64,000 nucleotides of DNA, taken from Methylorubrum populi (GTDB lineage Bacteria > Pseudomonadota > Alphaproteobacteria > Rhizobiales > Beijerinckiaceae). This document shows positions 36,179-45,365 of the stretch, piece by piece. Made by a program: the position numbers and the translations under genes. The notes under the pieces were generated by a model, which was given only the letters and a program-made list of their open reading frames with translations, did not search any database and was not told where the DNA came from. Within the stretch, counting starts at the first letter, position 1, and each line of letters opens with the position of its first letter. The stretch is from the NCBI GenBank assembly GCA_036946625.1, contig JAQIIU010000002.1, positions 1,821,501 to 1,885,500 of the forward strand, given 5' to 3'.

Positions 36179-36370
36179 CGCGGGTCTCCTCCCCGGGAGA
36201 GTGGTTCCTTCGGCGCGACCGGCCGATGGCGTCGATCGGAGGGCACCGTCGGGAAGCCGTGCCGGTCTTGGGTAGCGCGCGGACTTGGGCAGCGCGCGGA
36301 GCAGGAACGTCCAGGGAAGGCTGCCCTGCACCCGGCGAACGCCGTCGGCATCGACTTCACGGCCCCCTTC

Positions 36371-36387
36371 TGGCATACCAGATGCCA
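36371..36387. promoter_or_regulatory. Oxalate-regulon operator g (frc2/gntR divergent region)
   Basis: TGGCATACCAGATGCCA is a perfect dyad, extended to CTGGCAT-ACCAG-ATGCCAG. It lies between frc2 and the GntR gene, suggesting autoregulation. Confidence 0.85.
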
Positions 36388-36572
36388 GACGTCAAGGTTT
36401 CGGGCTCCGTGCGTGCGATCCGCACGGGCTCGTGAGTGGAATTCAGAAGGCATAAGCGGGGCGCATGGGTGCGGCCGCCTTGTCTTCCGAAAGGCGAGGC
36501 GCCATGCTCGAACGGCTCGATGCCCCATCTCCGGACCCGCATCCGCATCGGCATCAAGGTCGATCCGAAGCG

Positions 36573-37256
36573 ATGGAAAATTTCTCGATCAAGCCGATCG
36601 TCCCGGCGACGAGCCTGCGGACCCTGGCCTACGAGGCCCTGAAATCCGCGATCACCAACATGGACATCTACGGCCAGTCCGGGGATGTCCGGCTCGACGA
36701 GCGTGGCCTGTCGCAGACGCTGGGCGTGAGCCGCACGCCGATCCGCGAGGCGCTGACCGTGCTGGAGCAGGAAGGCTTCGTGCGCAACGAGCCCCGGCGC
36801 GGCGTGTTCGTCGTCAAGAAGACGAAGCGCGAGATCGTCGGCATGATCCAGGCCTGGACGGCCCTGGAGAGCATGGCCGCGCGCCTCGCCTGCACCCACG
36901 CCTCGGACGAGGATCTGGCCTGCCTGCGCCGCTCCTTCCCGGAATTCTTCGAGGGCAAGCCGTCCGACCACCTCGACGAGTACTCGGAAGCCAACATCCG
37001 CTTCCACCAGAAAATCATCTCGCTGGGCCACAGCGGGGTCATCAAGGACCTGTGCAGCAACCTGCTGATGCATGTGCGCGGCATCCGCAACACGGCCCTG
37101 CGCCAGGGCGACCGCGCCTCGAAGTCGATTCAGGAGCACGTGCGGATCATCGAGGCGCTGGAGGCCCGCGACGCCGAGCGCGCCGAACGCCTCGTGCGCG
37201 ACCACGGCCTCGGGCTCGCCGACCACGTCCAGCGCTACGGCGACCACCTCGAATAG
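36573..37256 (+). CDS. GntR family (FCD subfamily) transcriptional regulator, probable oxalate-regulon regulator
   Basis: About 227 residues. The N-terminal winged helix (about residues 10-75) has VRLDERGLSQTLGVSRTPIREALTVLEQEGFVRNEPRRGVFV. The C-terminal FCD ligand domain (about 80-215) has AWTALESMAARLAC, then EANIRFHQKIISLGHSGVI and QEHVRIIEALEARDAERAERLVRDH; Asp/His residues in it usually bind a metal and a small acid. FCD regulators bind short dyads like the TGGYAT-N5-ATRCCA found seven times nearby. The effector may be oxalate, oxalyl-CoA or formyl-CoA; this is not shown. ATG 36573 (MENFSIKPIV) is used; ATG 36504, with a better AAGGCGAGG site, would add 23 residues. Confidence 0.9.
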   Translation: MENFSIKPIVPATSLRTLAYEALKSAITNMDIYGQSGDVRLDERGLSQTLGVSRTPIREALTVLEQEGFVRNEPRRGVFVVKKTKREIVGMIQAWTALESMAARLACTHASDEDLACLRRSFPEFFEGKPSDHLDEYSEANIRFHQKIISLGHSGVIKDLCSNLLMHVRGIRNTALRQGDRASKSIQEHVRIIEALEARDAERAERLVRDHGLGLADHVQRYGDHLE

Positions 37257-37705
37257 CCGCCCCTTCGGCCGGCGGAGGCCGGGGGCGGGCGTCCGGCAAT
37301 CCGTTGCGATGCCGGATTGCTTCGGCTCAAGCCTCGCAATGACGGGGAGCAGATACCCCACACCGTCATTGCGAGCCGTCAGGCGAAGCAATCCAGTGCG
37401 CAGCGGGTGTCGGATAAGGCGTTCGTGTCGAACGGGGACGTCGATCGGACGACAAGCCTCCGGCCTGTCCGTGCGCATCCAGATCGCGGACGCCGCCTGA
37501 CTCCGGCGCTGGAAACCGGGCCTGTCCGGGTCATCGTCCGACGACGACGGCACACGGCCCTGCGTCACTTTTTAATTCACCCCAGCGGTCTCCCGAAGGG
37601 TTCGTTCATCGGGCGTTCCTAGTGACGAAGCGATGGTGCCGGCCGAAAGCCTGACCATTGGACCCGCCCGCGGATCCTTCGTGTCGCCGACGCCGGACAA
37701 CGCCC
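37257..37705. other. Intergenic region with palindromic repeat
   Basis: The palindrome at 37316-37395 occupies the middle. After it the sequence is unremarkable apart from an AT-richer patch at 37568-37582. No gene was seen. Confidence 0.45.
37316..37395. repeat. GCGAAGC/ATCCAGG-type palindromic repeat, copy 2
   Basis: GATTGCTTCGGCTCAAGCCT and CGCAATGAC are mirrored by GTCATTGCGAGCCGTCAGGC and GAAGCAATC. It is the best-conserved form of the common alphaproteobacterial repeat. Confidence 0.75.
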
Positions 37706-38794
37706 TTGAAGATCGCCGTCATCGCCCATCTCAAGTTCCCGATCGGCCAGCCCTATCTGGGCGGCCTGGAGATGCACACGCATCACCTCGCCGGCGCCTT
37801 GCGCGCGCGGGGGCACCGGGTCACCCTGTTCGCCTCGGAAGGGTCCGACCCGGTGCTGGTGCCGAACCCCGTCTGCCCGCCCACCGGCGACGCCCTCGAC
37901 GATCCCGACCTGTGGGAGCGGATCGAGCGGACCGAACGCGCGGCCTACGAGCGGATCATGGAGGCGGTGGCCCGCGGCGGCTTCGACATCGTGCACAACA
38001 ACAGCCTGCACGACCTGCCGCTCCGGGCGAGCCACACGCTCTCCGCGCCGATGACCACGGCCCTGCACACGCCGCCCTTCGACTCCCTGGCCGAGGGCGT
38101 GCGGGCGGCCAAGCCCGGCATGATCTTCGCGGCCGTCTCGCCCTCTCTGGCGCAGGAATGGCACGATCTCGTGCCGGACGCCCGCGTCATCGGCAACGGC
38201 ATCGATCTCTCGACCTTCGCCTTCCGCCCCGAGGCGGACCCGGCGGGCTACGTGTTCTGGTCCGGGCGGATCGTGCCGGAGAAGGGCACGCACCTCGCCA
38301 TCGACGCCGCCCGGGCCGCGGGCCTGCGCCTGCGCTTCGCCGGTCCGCAGCCGAATCCGCGCTACTGGGCCGAATGGATCGCCCCGCGGCTCGGCGAGGG
38401 CGTGACGTATGTCGGTCATCTCTCCCACCGGGACCTCGCGCGCCAGCTCGGCGGCGCCCGGGCGGCCATCGTCTCGCCGCGCTGGGAGGAGCCGTTCGGA
38501 CTCGTCGTCGCCGAGGCCCTGGCCTGCGGCACCCCGGTGGCCGCCTTCGGCCGCGGCGCGATCCCCGACATCGTCGACCGCCATTCCGGCGCGCTGGCGC
38601 CGGCCGACGACGTGTCGGCGCTGGCTCGCGCGATCCAGCGCGCCGTCGATCTCGACCGCCGCGCCTGCCGCCGCCGGGCCGAGACGCTCTACGACGCCCA
38701 GGTGATGACCGACGGCTACGAGGCGCTCTACCGCGAGATCCTGACCGGCGTCCCCGCCGGCCGCGCCCCCATCCTCGAACGCCCGGCGGCCTGA
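37706..38794 (+). CDS. Glycosyltransferase family 4 protein
   Basis: About 362 residues. The N-terminal Rossmann domain starts MKIAVIAHLKFPIGQPYLGGLEMHTHHLAGALRARGH, the usual sugar-acceptor half. The C-terminal half has VFWSGRIVPEKGTHLAIDAA and the E-x7-E nucleotide-sugar motif in EEPFGLVVAEALACGTPV. The enzyme should be cytoplasmic and retaining; donor and acceptor are unknown. The TTG at 37706 is chosen because the conserved N-terminus begins there; another TTG is at 37658. It is the first of three sugar-transferase genes with very short gaps. Confidence 0.85.
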   Translation: MKIAVIAHLKFPIGQPYLGGLEMHTHHLAGALRARGHRVTLFASEGSDPVLVPNPVCPPTGDALDDPDLWERIERTERAAYERIMEAVARGGFDIVHNNSLHDLPLRASHTLSAPMTTALHTPPFDSLAEGVRAAKPGMIFAAVSPSLAQEWHDLVPDARVIGNGIDLSTFAFRPEADPAGYVFWSGRIVPEKGTHLAIDAARAAGLRLRFAGPQPNPRYWAEWIAPRLGEGVTYVGHLSHRDLARQLGGARAAIVSPRWEEPFGLVVAEALACGTPVAAFGRGAIPDIVDRHSGALAPADDVSALARAIQRAVDLDRRACRRRAETLYDAQVMTDGYEALYREILTGVPAGRAPILERPAA

Positions 38795-38797
38795 CCG

Positions 38798-39895
38798 ATG
38801 CGCGCGAGCCCCGGCCCCGCAATCGTCTGCGTTCCCGCCCGCAACGAGGCCGAGCGCCTGCCGCGCCTGCTCCGGGCGCTGGCGGCGCAGGAGGACTTCT
38901 CGGCAACCGCGCCGCTGAAGGTCGTCGTCCTCGCCAACAACTGCGGCGACGGCACGGTCGAGGCCGTGCGCGCCCTCGAAGCGGCGGGCGCCCTCGACGG
39001 CCTCGCCCTGCGCCTGATCGAGGCGACCCTGGTCGGCGCGGAGGCGCATGTCGGCACCGCCCGCCGCCGCGCCCTCGATGCGGGCGCCGCGTGGCTGGAG
39101 GCGGAGGGCGCGCCCGACGGCGCCCTCCTCACCACCGATGCCGACGCGCGGCTCGCGCCCGGTTGGGTCGCGGCGAACCTGCGCGCGCTTCGAGACGCCG
39201 AGATCGTCGGCGGCCGGCTCGTCATCGACGACGAGGGCGAAGACGGGGGCGAGGCCGATCCCGCGCTCGCCGCCTTCCACGCCCGGGTCGAGCGCTACTG
39301 GTCGGGCGTGCGGTCCCTCGAGGATTGGCTCGATCCGCCGCCCCACGACCCGGCGCCGCGCCACGGCGACCATACGGGAGCAAGCCTCGCGCTCAGGGCC
39401 TCGCTCTACCGCGCGGTCGGCGGCCTGCCGGCGATCCCCCGCGGCGAGGACAACGCGCTGGTCGCCGCCGTGCAGCGGGCCGGCGGGCGCCTGCGCCACT
39501 GCCCCGACGTGGCGGTGCGCGTCTCCGCCCGCACCGCCGGCCGGGCCGAGGGCGGCATGGCCACCGAGATGCTGCGCCGCGCCCGCGTGGTGCGCGAGGG
39601 CGAGGCCTACCGCCTGCCGACGGCCGCGCACTGGCAGCGGATCATCCTGCGCCGGGCCGCCCTGCGCCGCGCGTTCCGCGCGGGCGCCGCGCCCGCCGCC
39701 CTGTCCGCCCTCGGGCTCGACGCGGCCGACCTCGCCGCCATCGACGCCGCGGCCTGCGCCAACGACATCGCCTTCGTCGAGCGCGCCCAGGCCCGCCTCG
39801 ACGCGCGGGACGGACCGGCGCCGGAATGCGGACTCGACGAGGCGGTGGCGGCCCTCGAAGGCCTCGCCGCCCTCGGGCGCGATCGGGCGGCGTGA
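38798..39895 (+). CDS. Glycosyltransferase family 2 protein
   Basis: 365 residues. The GT-A fold start IVCVPARNEAERLPRLLRAL, the VLANNCGDGT strand-loop and the metal-binding LLTTDADARLAPGW place it in family 2. A later GEDNALVAAVQRAGGRLRHCPDV fits the acceptor region. Three bases separate it from the GT4 stop, so translation is probably coupled. The polysaccharide or glycolipid made is unknown. Confidence 0.85.
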   Translation: MRASPGPAIVCVPARNEAERLPRLLRALAAQEDFSATAPLKVVVLANNCGDGTVEAVRALEAAGALDGLALRLIEATLVGAEAHVGTARRRALDAGAAWLEAEGAPDGALLTTDADARLAPGWVAANLRALRDAEIVGGRLVIDDEGEDGGEADPALAAFHARVERYWSGVRSLEDWLDPPPHDPAPRHGDHTGASLALRASLYRAVGGLPAIPRGEDNALVAAVQRAGGRLRHCPDVAVRVSARTAGRAEGGMATEMLRRARVVREGEAYRLPTAAHWQRIILRRAALRRAFRAGAAPAALSALGLDAADLAAIDAAACANDIAFVERAQARLDARDGPAPECGLDEAVAALEGLAALGRDRAA

Positions 39896-39949
39896 CGTGA
39901 GCCCCTGCGGCGCGGCTTCCGCATCGCCCCGCCCTCAGACGGATCTCGC

Positions 39950-41008
39950 ATGACGCGTCCGGTCGGCTACTACGTCCACCATCAGGGCGCCGGGCATCTC
40001 CAGCGGGCCATGGCGATGGCGCGGGCGCTGGGCGCGCTCGGCCGCCCCTGCACGCTGATGGGCAGCTTCGCCGGCCTCGACGTCTCGGGCGCGCCCGGTC
40101 CCGTCCTCGACCTGCCCGACGATCGGCTGGACCGGACCTTCGACGGGCAGGACGGCGCGGGCGGGCGCCCGGACTGCTTCCACTACGTGCCCCTGAACCA
40201 TCCCGGCATCCGCACGCGCATGGGCCGGATCGCCGCCTGGGCGGCGCAGGCCGATCCGGCGCTGATGATCGTCGACGTCTCCGCCGAGGTGGCGCTGCTG
40301 GCCCGCCTGCTGTCGGTGCCGAGCCTCGTCGTGCGCCTGTCCGGCACCCGCACCGACCGGCCGCATCTGGAGGCGTTCCGCGCCGCCTCGCGGCTGCTCG
40401 CGCCCTTTCCGGAAGCGCTCGACGGCGGCGACGGACCGGGCTGGGTCCGCGAAAAGACCCTCTACGGCGGCTTCCTCGGGGCGGCCTCGGCGGCGGCCTC
40501 CGACGAGGACGGGCGCATCGTCGTGGTGTTCGGCCGCGGCGGCGAGGGCGGCGACCGCCGCGCCCTGGCGCGGGCGGCGCAGGCCGTGCCGGAGAGCGAG
40601 TGGCACGTGCTCGGCCCGGTGACGGGGGCGGGGGCGGGGGCGGGCGACATCCCGGGAAACCTGCACCTGCACGGCTGGATCACGGATGTGCGCCTGCACC
40701 TCGCGCCGGCTTCCCTCGTGGTCGGCGGGGCGGGCGACGGTCTCGTCACCGCCGTGGCGAGCCTCGGAAAGCGCTTCCTCTGCCTGCCCGAGCCCCGCGC
40801 CTACGACGAGCAGGAGGCCAAGGCCGCCGCCCTGGAGCGGCTCGGGGCGGCCGTCGTCCACCGCGGCTGGCCGGATGCGTCCGCGTGGCCCGGCCTCGTT
40901 GCGCGCGGCCTCGCCCTCGATCCGGGCATCGTCCGGAGCCTCGCCGACCCCGGCGCGCTCGCCCGCACGGCCGCGGCCATCGAGGCGATGTGCCGACAGG
41001 GGGGCTGA
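39950..41008 (+). CDS. Glycosyltransferase-like (GT28/MurG-type fold) protein
   Basis: 352 residues. VGYYVHHQGAGHLQRAMAMARALGALG resembles the N-terminal HGxGHxxR motif of GT28-type enzymes. The C-terminal half has IVVVFGRGGEGGDRRALARAA, then LHLHGWITDVRLHLAPASLVVGGAGDGLVTAVASLGKRFLCLPEPRAYDEQ, typical of the nucleotide-sugar side. It is third in the run, 54 bp after the GT2 gene. Acceptor unknown; the three enzymes together probably build one short glycan. Confidence 0.78.
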   Translation: MTRPVGYYVHHQGAGHLQRAMAMARALGALGRPCTLMGSFAGLDVSGAPGPVLDLPDDRLDRTFDGQDGAGGRPDCFHYVPLNHPGIRTRMGRIAAWAAQADPALMIVDVSAEVALLARLLSVPSLVVRLSGTRTDRPHLEAFRAASRLLAPFPEALDGGDGPGWVREKTLYGGFLGAASAAASDEDGRIVVVFGRGGEGGDRRALARAAQAVPESEWHVLGPVTGAGAGAGDIPGNLHLHGWITDVRLHLAPASLVVGGAGDGLVTAVASLGKRFLCLPEPRAYDEQEAKAAALERLGAAVVHRGWPDASAWPGLVARGLALDPGIVRSLADPGALARTAAAIEAMCRQGG

Positions 41009-41151
41009 CGGGCCGGTCTACCGCGCAACGCCGGAGCACCGTCCGTCCCGAAGGCGATCGATCGCCTTTCGGGACGATGCATTGGAGCCGCTCCCGATCA
41101 CGTTGCAATCGGGAGCGGCTCCAAGCTCTTGCATGCAACGCGCGCTCTCAG
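41009..41151. repeat. Hairpins after the glycosyltransferase run
   Basis: GTCCCGAAGGCGATC and GATCGCCTTTCGGGAC form a perfect inverted repeat (about 41046-41078). A second palindrome is built from GGAGCCGCTCCCGATC and GATTGCAATCGGGAGCGGCT-like arms. They could terminate the run. Confidence 0.55.
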
Positions 41152-41370
41152 AGCCTGTTTGACTGCAGTGATCCCCTCTCGCCCCTCATCCTGAGGTGCC
41201 GCGTGAGCGGCCTCGAAGGGTGCTCCAGATCCCGCGCGCGATTCCTGGAACACCCTTCGAGGCCTCCGCTGCGCTCCGGCACCTCAGGATGAGGGTTCAG
41301 GATGGGAGTAGGATCTTCCTCTCGCCTTGCCGTGGCCTGACGAAGACACGGCGGCCGGTCAAACAGGCTC
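41152..41370 (+). repeat. MITE-like 215-bp element, copy D
   Basis: Ends GAGCCTGTTTGA and TCAAACAGGCTC. It has the same orientation as copies A and F and is almost identical to F, suggesting recent spread. It lies between converging genes. Confidence 0.85.
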
Positions 41371-41407
41371 TCACGCCGAACCGGTGTCCACTTCAGCGGA
41401 GAGCGCT

Positions 41408-42406
41408 CTAACGGAGGTAGACCGGCGGCACGCGATGCGCCTTCAGCGCCGTGGCCACCGCCCCCTCCCCGCCCGGCGCCACCACGGCACCGAGCCCCAG
41501 GGTGAACGGCAGCGGCGGCGCGCCGAGCAGGGCGAGATAGGTGTCCGGCATGTGCTGGTGCAGCGTCTCGATCAGGAACGCGATCGGCGTGCAGGCGATC
41601 GTCGGCGGCCGGACCTGCCCTGCGAGCGGGACCGGCGTCCCGATCGCCGTGTAATCGTAACCCCGCAGCCGCCACGCGGTCGCGTGCAGGGCGAGGTCGA
41701 GCAGCACGCCCCCCTGCGGGGCCGGCTGGAAGAAATCGCGAGTCGCCAGAACGTCGTCCCAGCCGTAGGGCACGCTGTCCAGGGTGTTGTAGCAGCGCGT
41801 CACCCGCCCATCGAGGGATGTGCCGGGCCCGAACAGGGCCGCGAAGGCGCCGTTGCCGGGCGTCATGCCGGCGAAGGTGGCGACCTCGGGCGTTCGGGCC
41901 GGGCCGCGGCCGGCCAGCCACAGGGCCAGGACGGGCGCGAGGGTGCCGCCGAGGCTGTGGCCGGTGATGGCCAGCGGCGCGTCCGGAGCCCAGCCGTCGA
42001 TCGCCTGCACCAGGGGGGTGCCGGTCTCGTCCCGCAGCGCGATCAGACTGGAGAACCCGGCCCAGGTGCCCCCCGAGACCTGGGGACCTGTCCCGCCGGG
42101 ATCGCACGGGGTCCCCGACGGCCAGGCCGCCATCGGGCCGAAGGGCGAATCCTGGCTGCCGTCCTCCCAGTAGGCCGGCGAGAACGGGTTCGGATAGGTG
42201 CCCCGGATCGCGACGGCGTAGCCGCCGCTCCGGCGGTCGCGCGCCGCGAACGCGAAGTTGACCGGGACATCCTCGGCCGCGGCGATCCAGGCGACGTCCC
42301 AGAGCCCCCGCGTCAGAGGATCCTCGTCGAGGTAGCGCGGGATGTCGGCCGGGTGCCCGTAGGCGATCCCGGCCAGGGTCATCAGTTCGGCGCGGGAGAG
42401 GGGCAT
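41408..42406 (-). CDS. Lipase class 3 family protein
   Basis: 332 residues. The nucleophile elbow APLAITGHSLGGTLAPVLALW is the class 3 lipase signature (Ser in GHSLGG). Upstream AVAIRGTYPNPFSPAYWED provides the oxyanion strand. Asp is probably in YNTLDSVPYGWDDV, and His near ETLHQHMPDTY. No signal peptide is visible. The ATG at 42406 lies 13 bp after the preceding gene, so the two are probably one unit. Substrate unknown. Confidence 0.85.
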   Translation of the reverse strand: MPLSRAELMTLAGIAYGHPADIPRYLDEDPLTRGLWDVAWIAAAEDVPVNFAFAARDRRSGGYAVAIRGTYPNPFSPAYWEDGSQDSPFGPMAAWPSGTPCDPGGTGPQVSGGTWAGFSSLIALRDETGTPLVQAIDGWAPDAPLAITGHSLGGTLAPVLALWLAGRGPARTPEVATFAGMTPGNGAFAALFGPGTSLDGRVTRCYNTLDSVPYGWDDVLATRDFFQPAPQGGVLLDLALHATAWRLRGYDYTAIGTPVPLAGQVRPPTIACTPIAFLIETLHQHMPDTYLALLGAPPLPFTLGLGAVVAPGGEGAVATALKAHRVPPVYLR

Positions 42407-42419
42407 GGCGCAGGCCCCA

Positions 42420-43040
42420 TCAGCCGGTCACGACCGGGCCGCCGGCGATGGGCACCGAGTAGGCCGCGGCGGCGACCGTCGCCAACGTCTGCTGATTGAC
42501 GAAGACCTGCCGCACCGTGGCGGTGACCAGGAAGGAACCGCCGCTCGAAACGTTGAGCTGAACGGAACCGCGGTTGCCCGCCGCCTCGGTCGCGGCGAGC
42601 GGAGCCGCCACCAGACTGAGCCCCGTGGCGACATATTGCACGCCGACGATGATCGTCCCTCCTGCCGGCATGAAGAATCCGATCCCCGGCGCAGCGGGGT
42701 TGTTGACGAAGGTCTGCGTGATGTCGGAAATATTCAAATTATTACTGATATAGTTGGCGGTCAGCTTGATCTTGCCGCCGGGCGGCGACGCGACGAAGGG
42801 AACGGTCGGCTTGTACTGCAACCCGAACGAGGCGCTCCCGCCGGTGTTGGTGATCTGGATGAAGGTTCCCTGCAGGATCAGCGGCACCTGCGTGAGGCCG
42901 GGAACGACCGACTCCCCCAATATCTCGAACGGCGCCAGATTGGTCCCCGCAGCCGCAGCATTCAGGGCGGCAAGGTCACCGTCGGGCAGGATTTCGTCGG
43001 GGGAAGGTGCGTGAGAGTCGGACGGGGCGATGATCAACAT
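42420..43040 (-). CDS. Uncharacterised 206-residue protein beside the lipase
   Basis: No family was recognised. The product begins MLIIAPSDSHAPSPDEILPD and later has TQVPLILQGTFIQITNTGGS and GGTIIVGVQYVATGLSLV, then GSFLVTATVRQVFVNQQTLA. The alternating hydrophobic pattern suggests an all-beta protein; no signal peptide is present. The ATG at 43040 follows CAGGAGCTGTTGCC. It is 13 bp upstream of the lipase gene, so a functional pair is likely. AT-rich bases upstream hint at a promoter and possibly transfer. Confidence 0.65.
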   Translation of the reverse strand: MLIIAPSDSHAPSPDEILPDGDLAALNAAAAGTNLAPFEILGESVVPGLTQVPLILQGTFIQITNTGGSASFGLQYKPTVPFVASPPGGKIKLTANYISNNLNISDITQTFVNNPAAPGIGFFMPAGGTIIVGVQYVATGLSLVAAPLAATEAAGNRGSVQLNVSSGGSFLVTATVRQVFVNQQTLATVAAAAYSVPIAGGPVVTG

Positions 43041-43468
43041 GGCAACAGCTCCTGATGAAGACTTCGACGCATGCCGATGAATGGCTCGACGACAGGTCCG
43101 TCCGGATGCGCCCGGAAAGACTGCAAGACCAGCGAAGCCGTGATTGTCCCGAGCACACCGCAATCCGGAAAGATCGGCCCGGGGCGGCGAATCGCTGCTC
43201 TTCACGAGCATTATACTTCGTCCGATCTATGCGCAACTCAAGGTGTAATATTTATTCGAAATTCGCGGAAATATAAATTTGAGGTTTCCATTTTTACCCG
43301 TTGACCTGCGGCCATGCGGCGTCGGCGTCCCGTGACCGAATCGCGGCCGCACGATCGACCGACGCCGCCCCCTCTTGCCCTGCCCCCTCCTGCCCCTTCG
43401 GCCATGGCGCCGCAGCGTGGATCGCCCAGGGCTCGACCTCGGGTTCACCCCCTTGCGGGTGGCCCTCA
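43041..43468. other. AT-rich intergenic stretch upstream of the lipase unit
   Basis: Positions 43195-43300 are strikingly AT-rich for this genome (AAGGTGTAATATTTATTCG, then AAATATAAATTTGAGG). This probably contains the promoter of the minus-strand unit. No gene was recognised. Confidence 0.45.
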
Positions 43469-43689
43469 GAGCCTGTTTGACCGGCCGACGTGTCTTCGTC
43501 AGGCCACGGCAAGGCGAGAGGATAAGCCCTGCTCCCATCCTGAACCCTCATCCTGAGGTGCCGGAGCGCAGCGGAGGCCTCGAAGGGGGCTCCAGAAATC
43601 GCGCGGAACCTGGAGCACCCTTCGAGGCCGCTCACGCGGCACCTCAGGATGAGGGGCGAGAGGGGATCACCGCAGTCGAACAGGCCCTC
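43469..43689 (-). repeat. MITE-like 215-bp element, copy E
   Basis: Ends GAGCCTGTTTGA and TCGAACAGGCCCTC, inverted like copy B. It abuts the stop of the GT2 gene at 43688. Confidence 0.8.
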
Positions 43690-44551
43690 AGAACGGCCGC
43701 TCCGGCGGCACGCGCGCGGCGGCGACCTCCTCCGGGCTCGGCCCGCGCAGGAGAGTGATGTCGGGCTCGCGCTCCACGCCGATCAGGCCGAGTCGGGCGA
43801 AGGCGTCGAGCCAGCCGTCCATCGGCCAGAGCCCGTGCCGGGCGCGGAAGCGGCGGGCGTTGCGGACGATGTCGGCGAAGTGCTGGAGCGGGGGATCGCA
43901 GGAGAGGTGGTGCTGGTGGAAGGCGGGCGGCGCACCCGCCAGCAGCACCGGCACGCCGATCTCGGCGGCGCGGAAGGCCAGATCCGTGTCCTCGGCGCCG
44001 TAGCCGTCGTAAGTCTCGTCGAAGCCGCCGAGCCGGTCGTAGGTCGCCGCGCGCACCGCGAAGGCGAGCGACCAGAACAGGCCGGCATTCTTCGTCTCCG
44101 CCACGCCGCTCTCCGGAAAATCCCGGGCCGGATGCAGGAAACCGGTGCGTGACAGCCCGGCCTCGGTCCAGCCGTCGCGCACGGCGCCGGCCGGCAGGTA
44201 GCGGATCGGCCCGCAGACCAGGGCGTCGTGCGCCGCCGCCGCCGCGGCGAGGGCCGGGACGAGGCCGGCGGAGGGGATGCAATCGACGTCGAGGAAGACG
44301 AGGACGTCGCCCCGCGCCGCCGCCCGGCCGGCATTGCGCGCGGCGGCGAGCGGCAGGCCCGGGCTCGGGAAACCGACGCGGCGCAACGGGAACGGCGTCT
44401 CCGGCAGCGGTGCCGGGTCCGAGCCCATCTCGACCACGACGCATTCGGCCGGGCCATCGCCCAGGGCAGCCCCGCGGGCGAGCCCCTCGATCAGGCGCGC
44501 GAGGTGGGCATCGCGCCCCTTGTTGAGCGTGACGACGCTGGTGGTGCTCAC
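43688..44551 (-). CDS. Glycosyltransferase family 2 protein in queuosine-gene operon
   Basis: 287 residues. SVVTLNKGRDAHLARLIEGLARG (start of the GT-A fold), LAAARNAGRAAARGDVLVFLDVDCIPSAGLVP with the DVD metal motif, and GGFDETYDGYGAEDTDLAFRA with the ED acceptor-base motif are all present. This resembles galactosyltransferase/ExoA-like GT2 enzymes. It is last in a minus-strand run queD-queC-PIG-L-GT2, 76 bp after the PIG-L gene. Acceptor unknown. Confidence 0.87.
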   Translation of the reverse strand: MSTTSVVTLNKGRDAHLARLIEGLARGAALGDGPAECVVVEMGSDPAPLPETPFPLRRVGFPSPGLPLAAARNAGRAAARGDVLVFLDVDCIPSAGLVPALAAAAAAHDALVCGPIRYLPAGAVRDGWTEAGLSRTGFLHPARDFPESGVAETKNAGLFWSLAFAVRAATYDRLGGFDETYDGYGAEDTDLAFRAAEIGVPVLLAGAPPAFHQHHLSCDPPLQHFADIVRNARRFRARHGLWPMDGWLDAFARLGLIGVEREPDITLLRGPSPEEVAAARVPPERPF

Positions 44552-44627
44552 GGGTCTTCGTCCGGGACAGGCTTCTCTCGGGCCCGTCCTGCCAGCCTCA
44601 ACCTGAAACCCGGATGAAGGCGCGGCC

Positions 44628-45365
44628 TCAGCGCAGCGCGATGTACCACTCGTGCGGGCCGCAGAGCCGGTCGATCATCGCCGGCTCCAACCGGAAACCG
44701 GACGGATCGTCCGCGATCAGGCCGGAGACCTGCGAGGCGTGCGCCTCCACCGCCCGGCGCTTGGCCGCGCGCTGGTCCTCGACGGCGAGGCGAAACCCCT
44801 CCGGCGCCGGTCCGACCTCGCGCTCCGGCGGCAGGGTCCAGCCCCAGACCGGGTAGGCGTAGGCCGCGATGCCGGGAAGCCGGGCGCGGGCGAGATCGAC
44901 GATGGCCGCCGACGCGGTGTGGTCGCAATGGGGATCGTGCCGCCACGTCACGAACAGGGCGCCCGCCCCGGCCGCCCGGGCGATGTCGGCGATCGCATCC
45001 GCCGCCGTCTCGGCGCCCGCGCCCGCGCTCGGCACGCCGCCATCGGGCAGGCGCAGGAAGCGGACATGCCCGGGCCCGAGCCCGAGTTCGGCCATGGCCT
45101 TCACGGTCTCGGATTCGCGCAGGCTCCGCAGGCGGTCGTGCGGATAGGCCCTGGAGTTCGGATGCGAGCCGCAGCCGTCGCTGACGACGACGACGCGCAC
45201 GGCGCGACCGTCTGCAAGGCCCTGCGCGATCAGCCCGCCGCAGCCGAGGCTCTCGTCGTCCGGGTGCGGCGCGACCACGACGAGGGCACGCCCCTCCGGC
45301 ACCAGGGTGGCGAGATCGGCGACGGGCAAGGCCTTCACGGCCTCGAGGAAGGCGTCGGCGCGCAT
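44628..45365 (-). CDS. PIG-L family deacetylase
   Basis: 245 residues. The zinc-binding start [20 protein letters not shown] and the later [12 protein letters not shown] histidines are the family signature of N-acetylglucosaminyl deacetylases (LmbE-like). The ATG at 45365 has GGAGG just upstream, inside the 3' end of queC, which it overlaps by 31 bp; translation is therefore probably coupled. Known relatives deacetylate GlcNAc-lipids or small GlcNAc conjugates. Here the partner is likely the GT2 enzyme that follows. Confidence 0.88.
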   Translation of the reverse strand: MRADAFLEAVKALPVADLATLVPEGRALVVVAPHPDDESLGCGGLIAQGLADGRAVRVVVVSDGCGSHPNSRAYPHDRLRSLRESETVKAMAELGLGPGHVRFLRLPDGGVPSAGAGAETAADAIADIARAAGAGALFVTWRHDPHCDHTASAAIVDLARARLPGIAAYAYPVWGWTLPPEREVGPAPEGFRLAVEDQRAAKRRAVEAHASQVSGLIADDPSGFRLEPAMIDRLCGPHEWYIALR

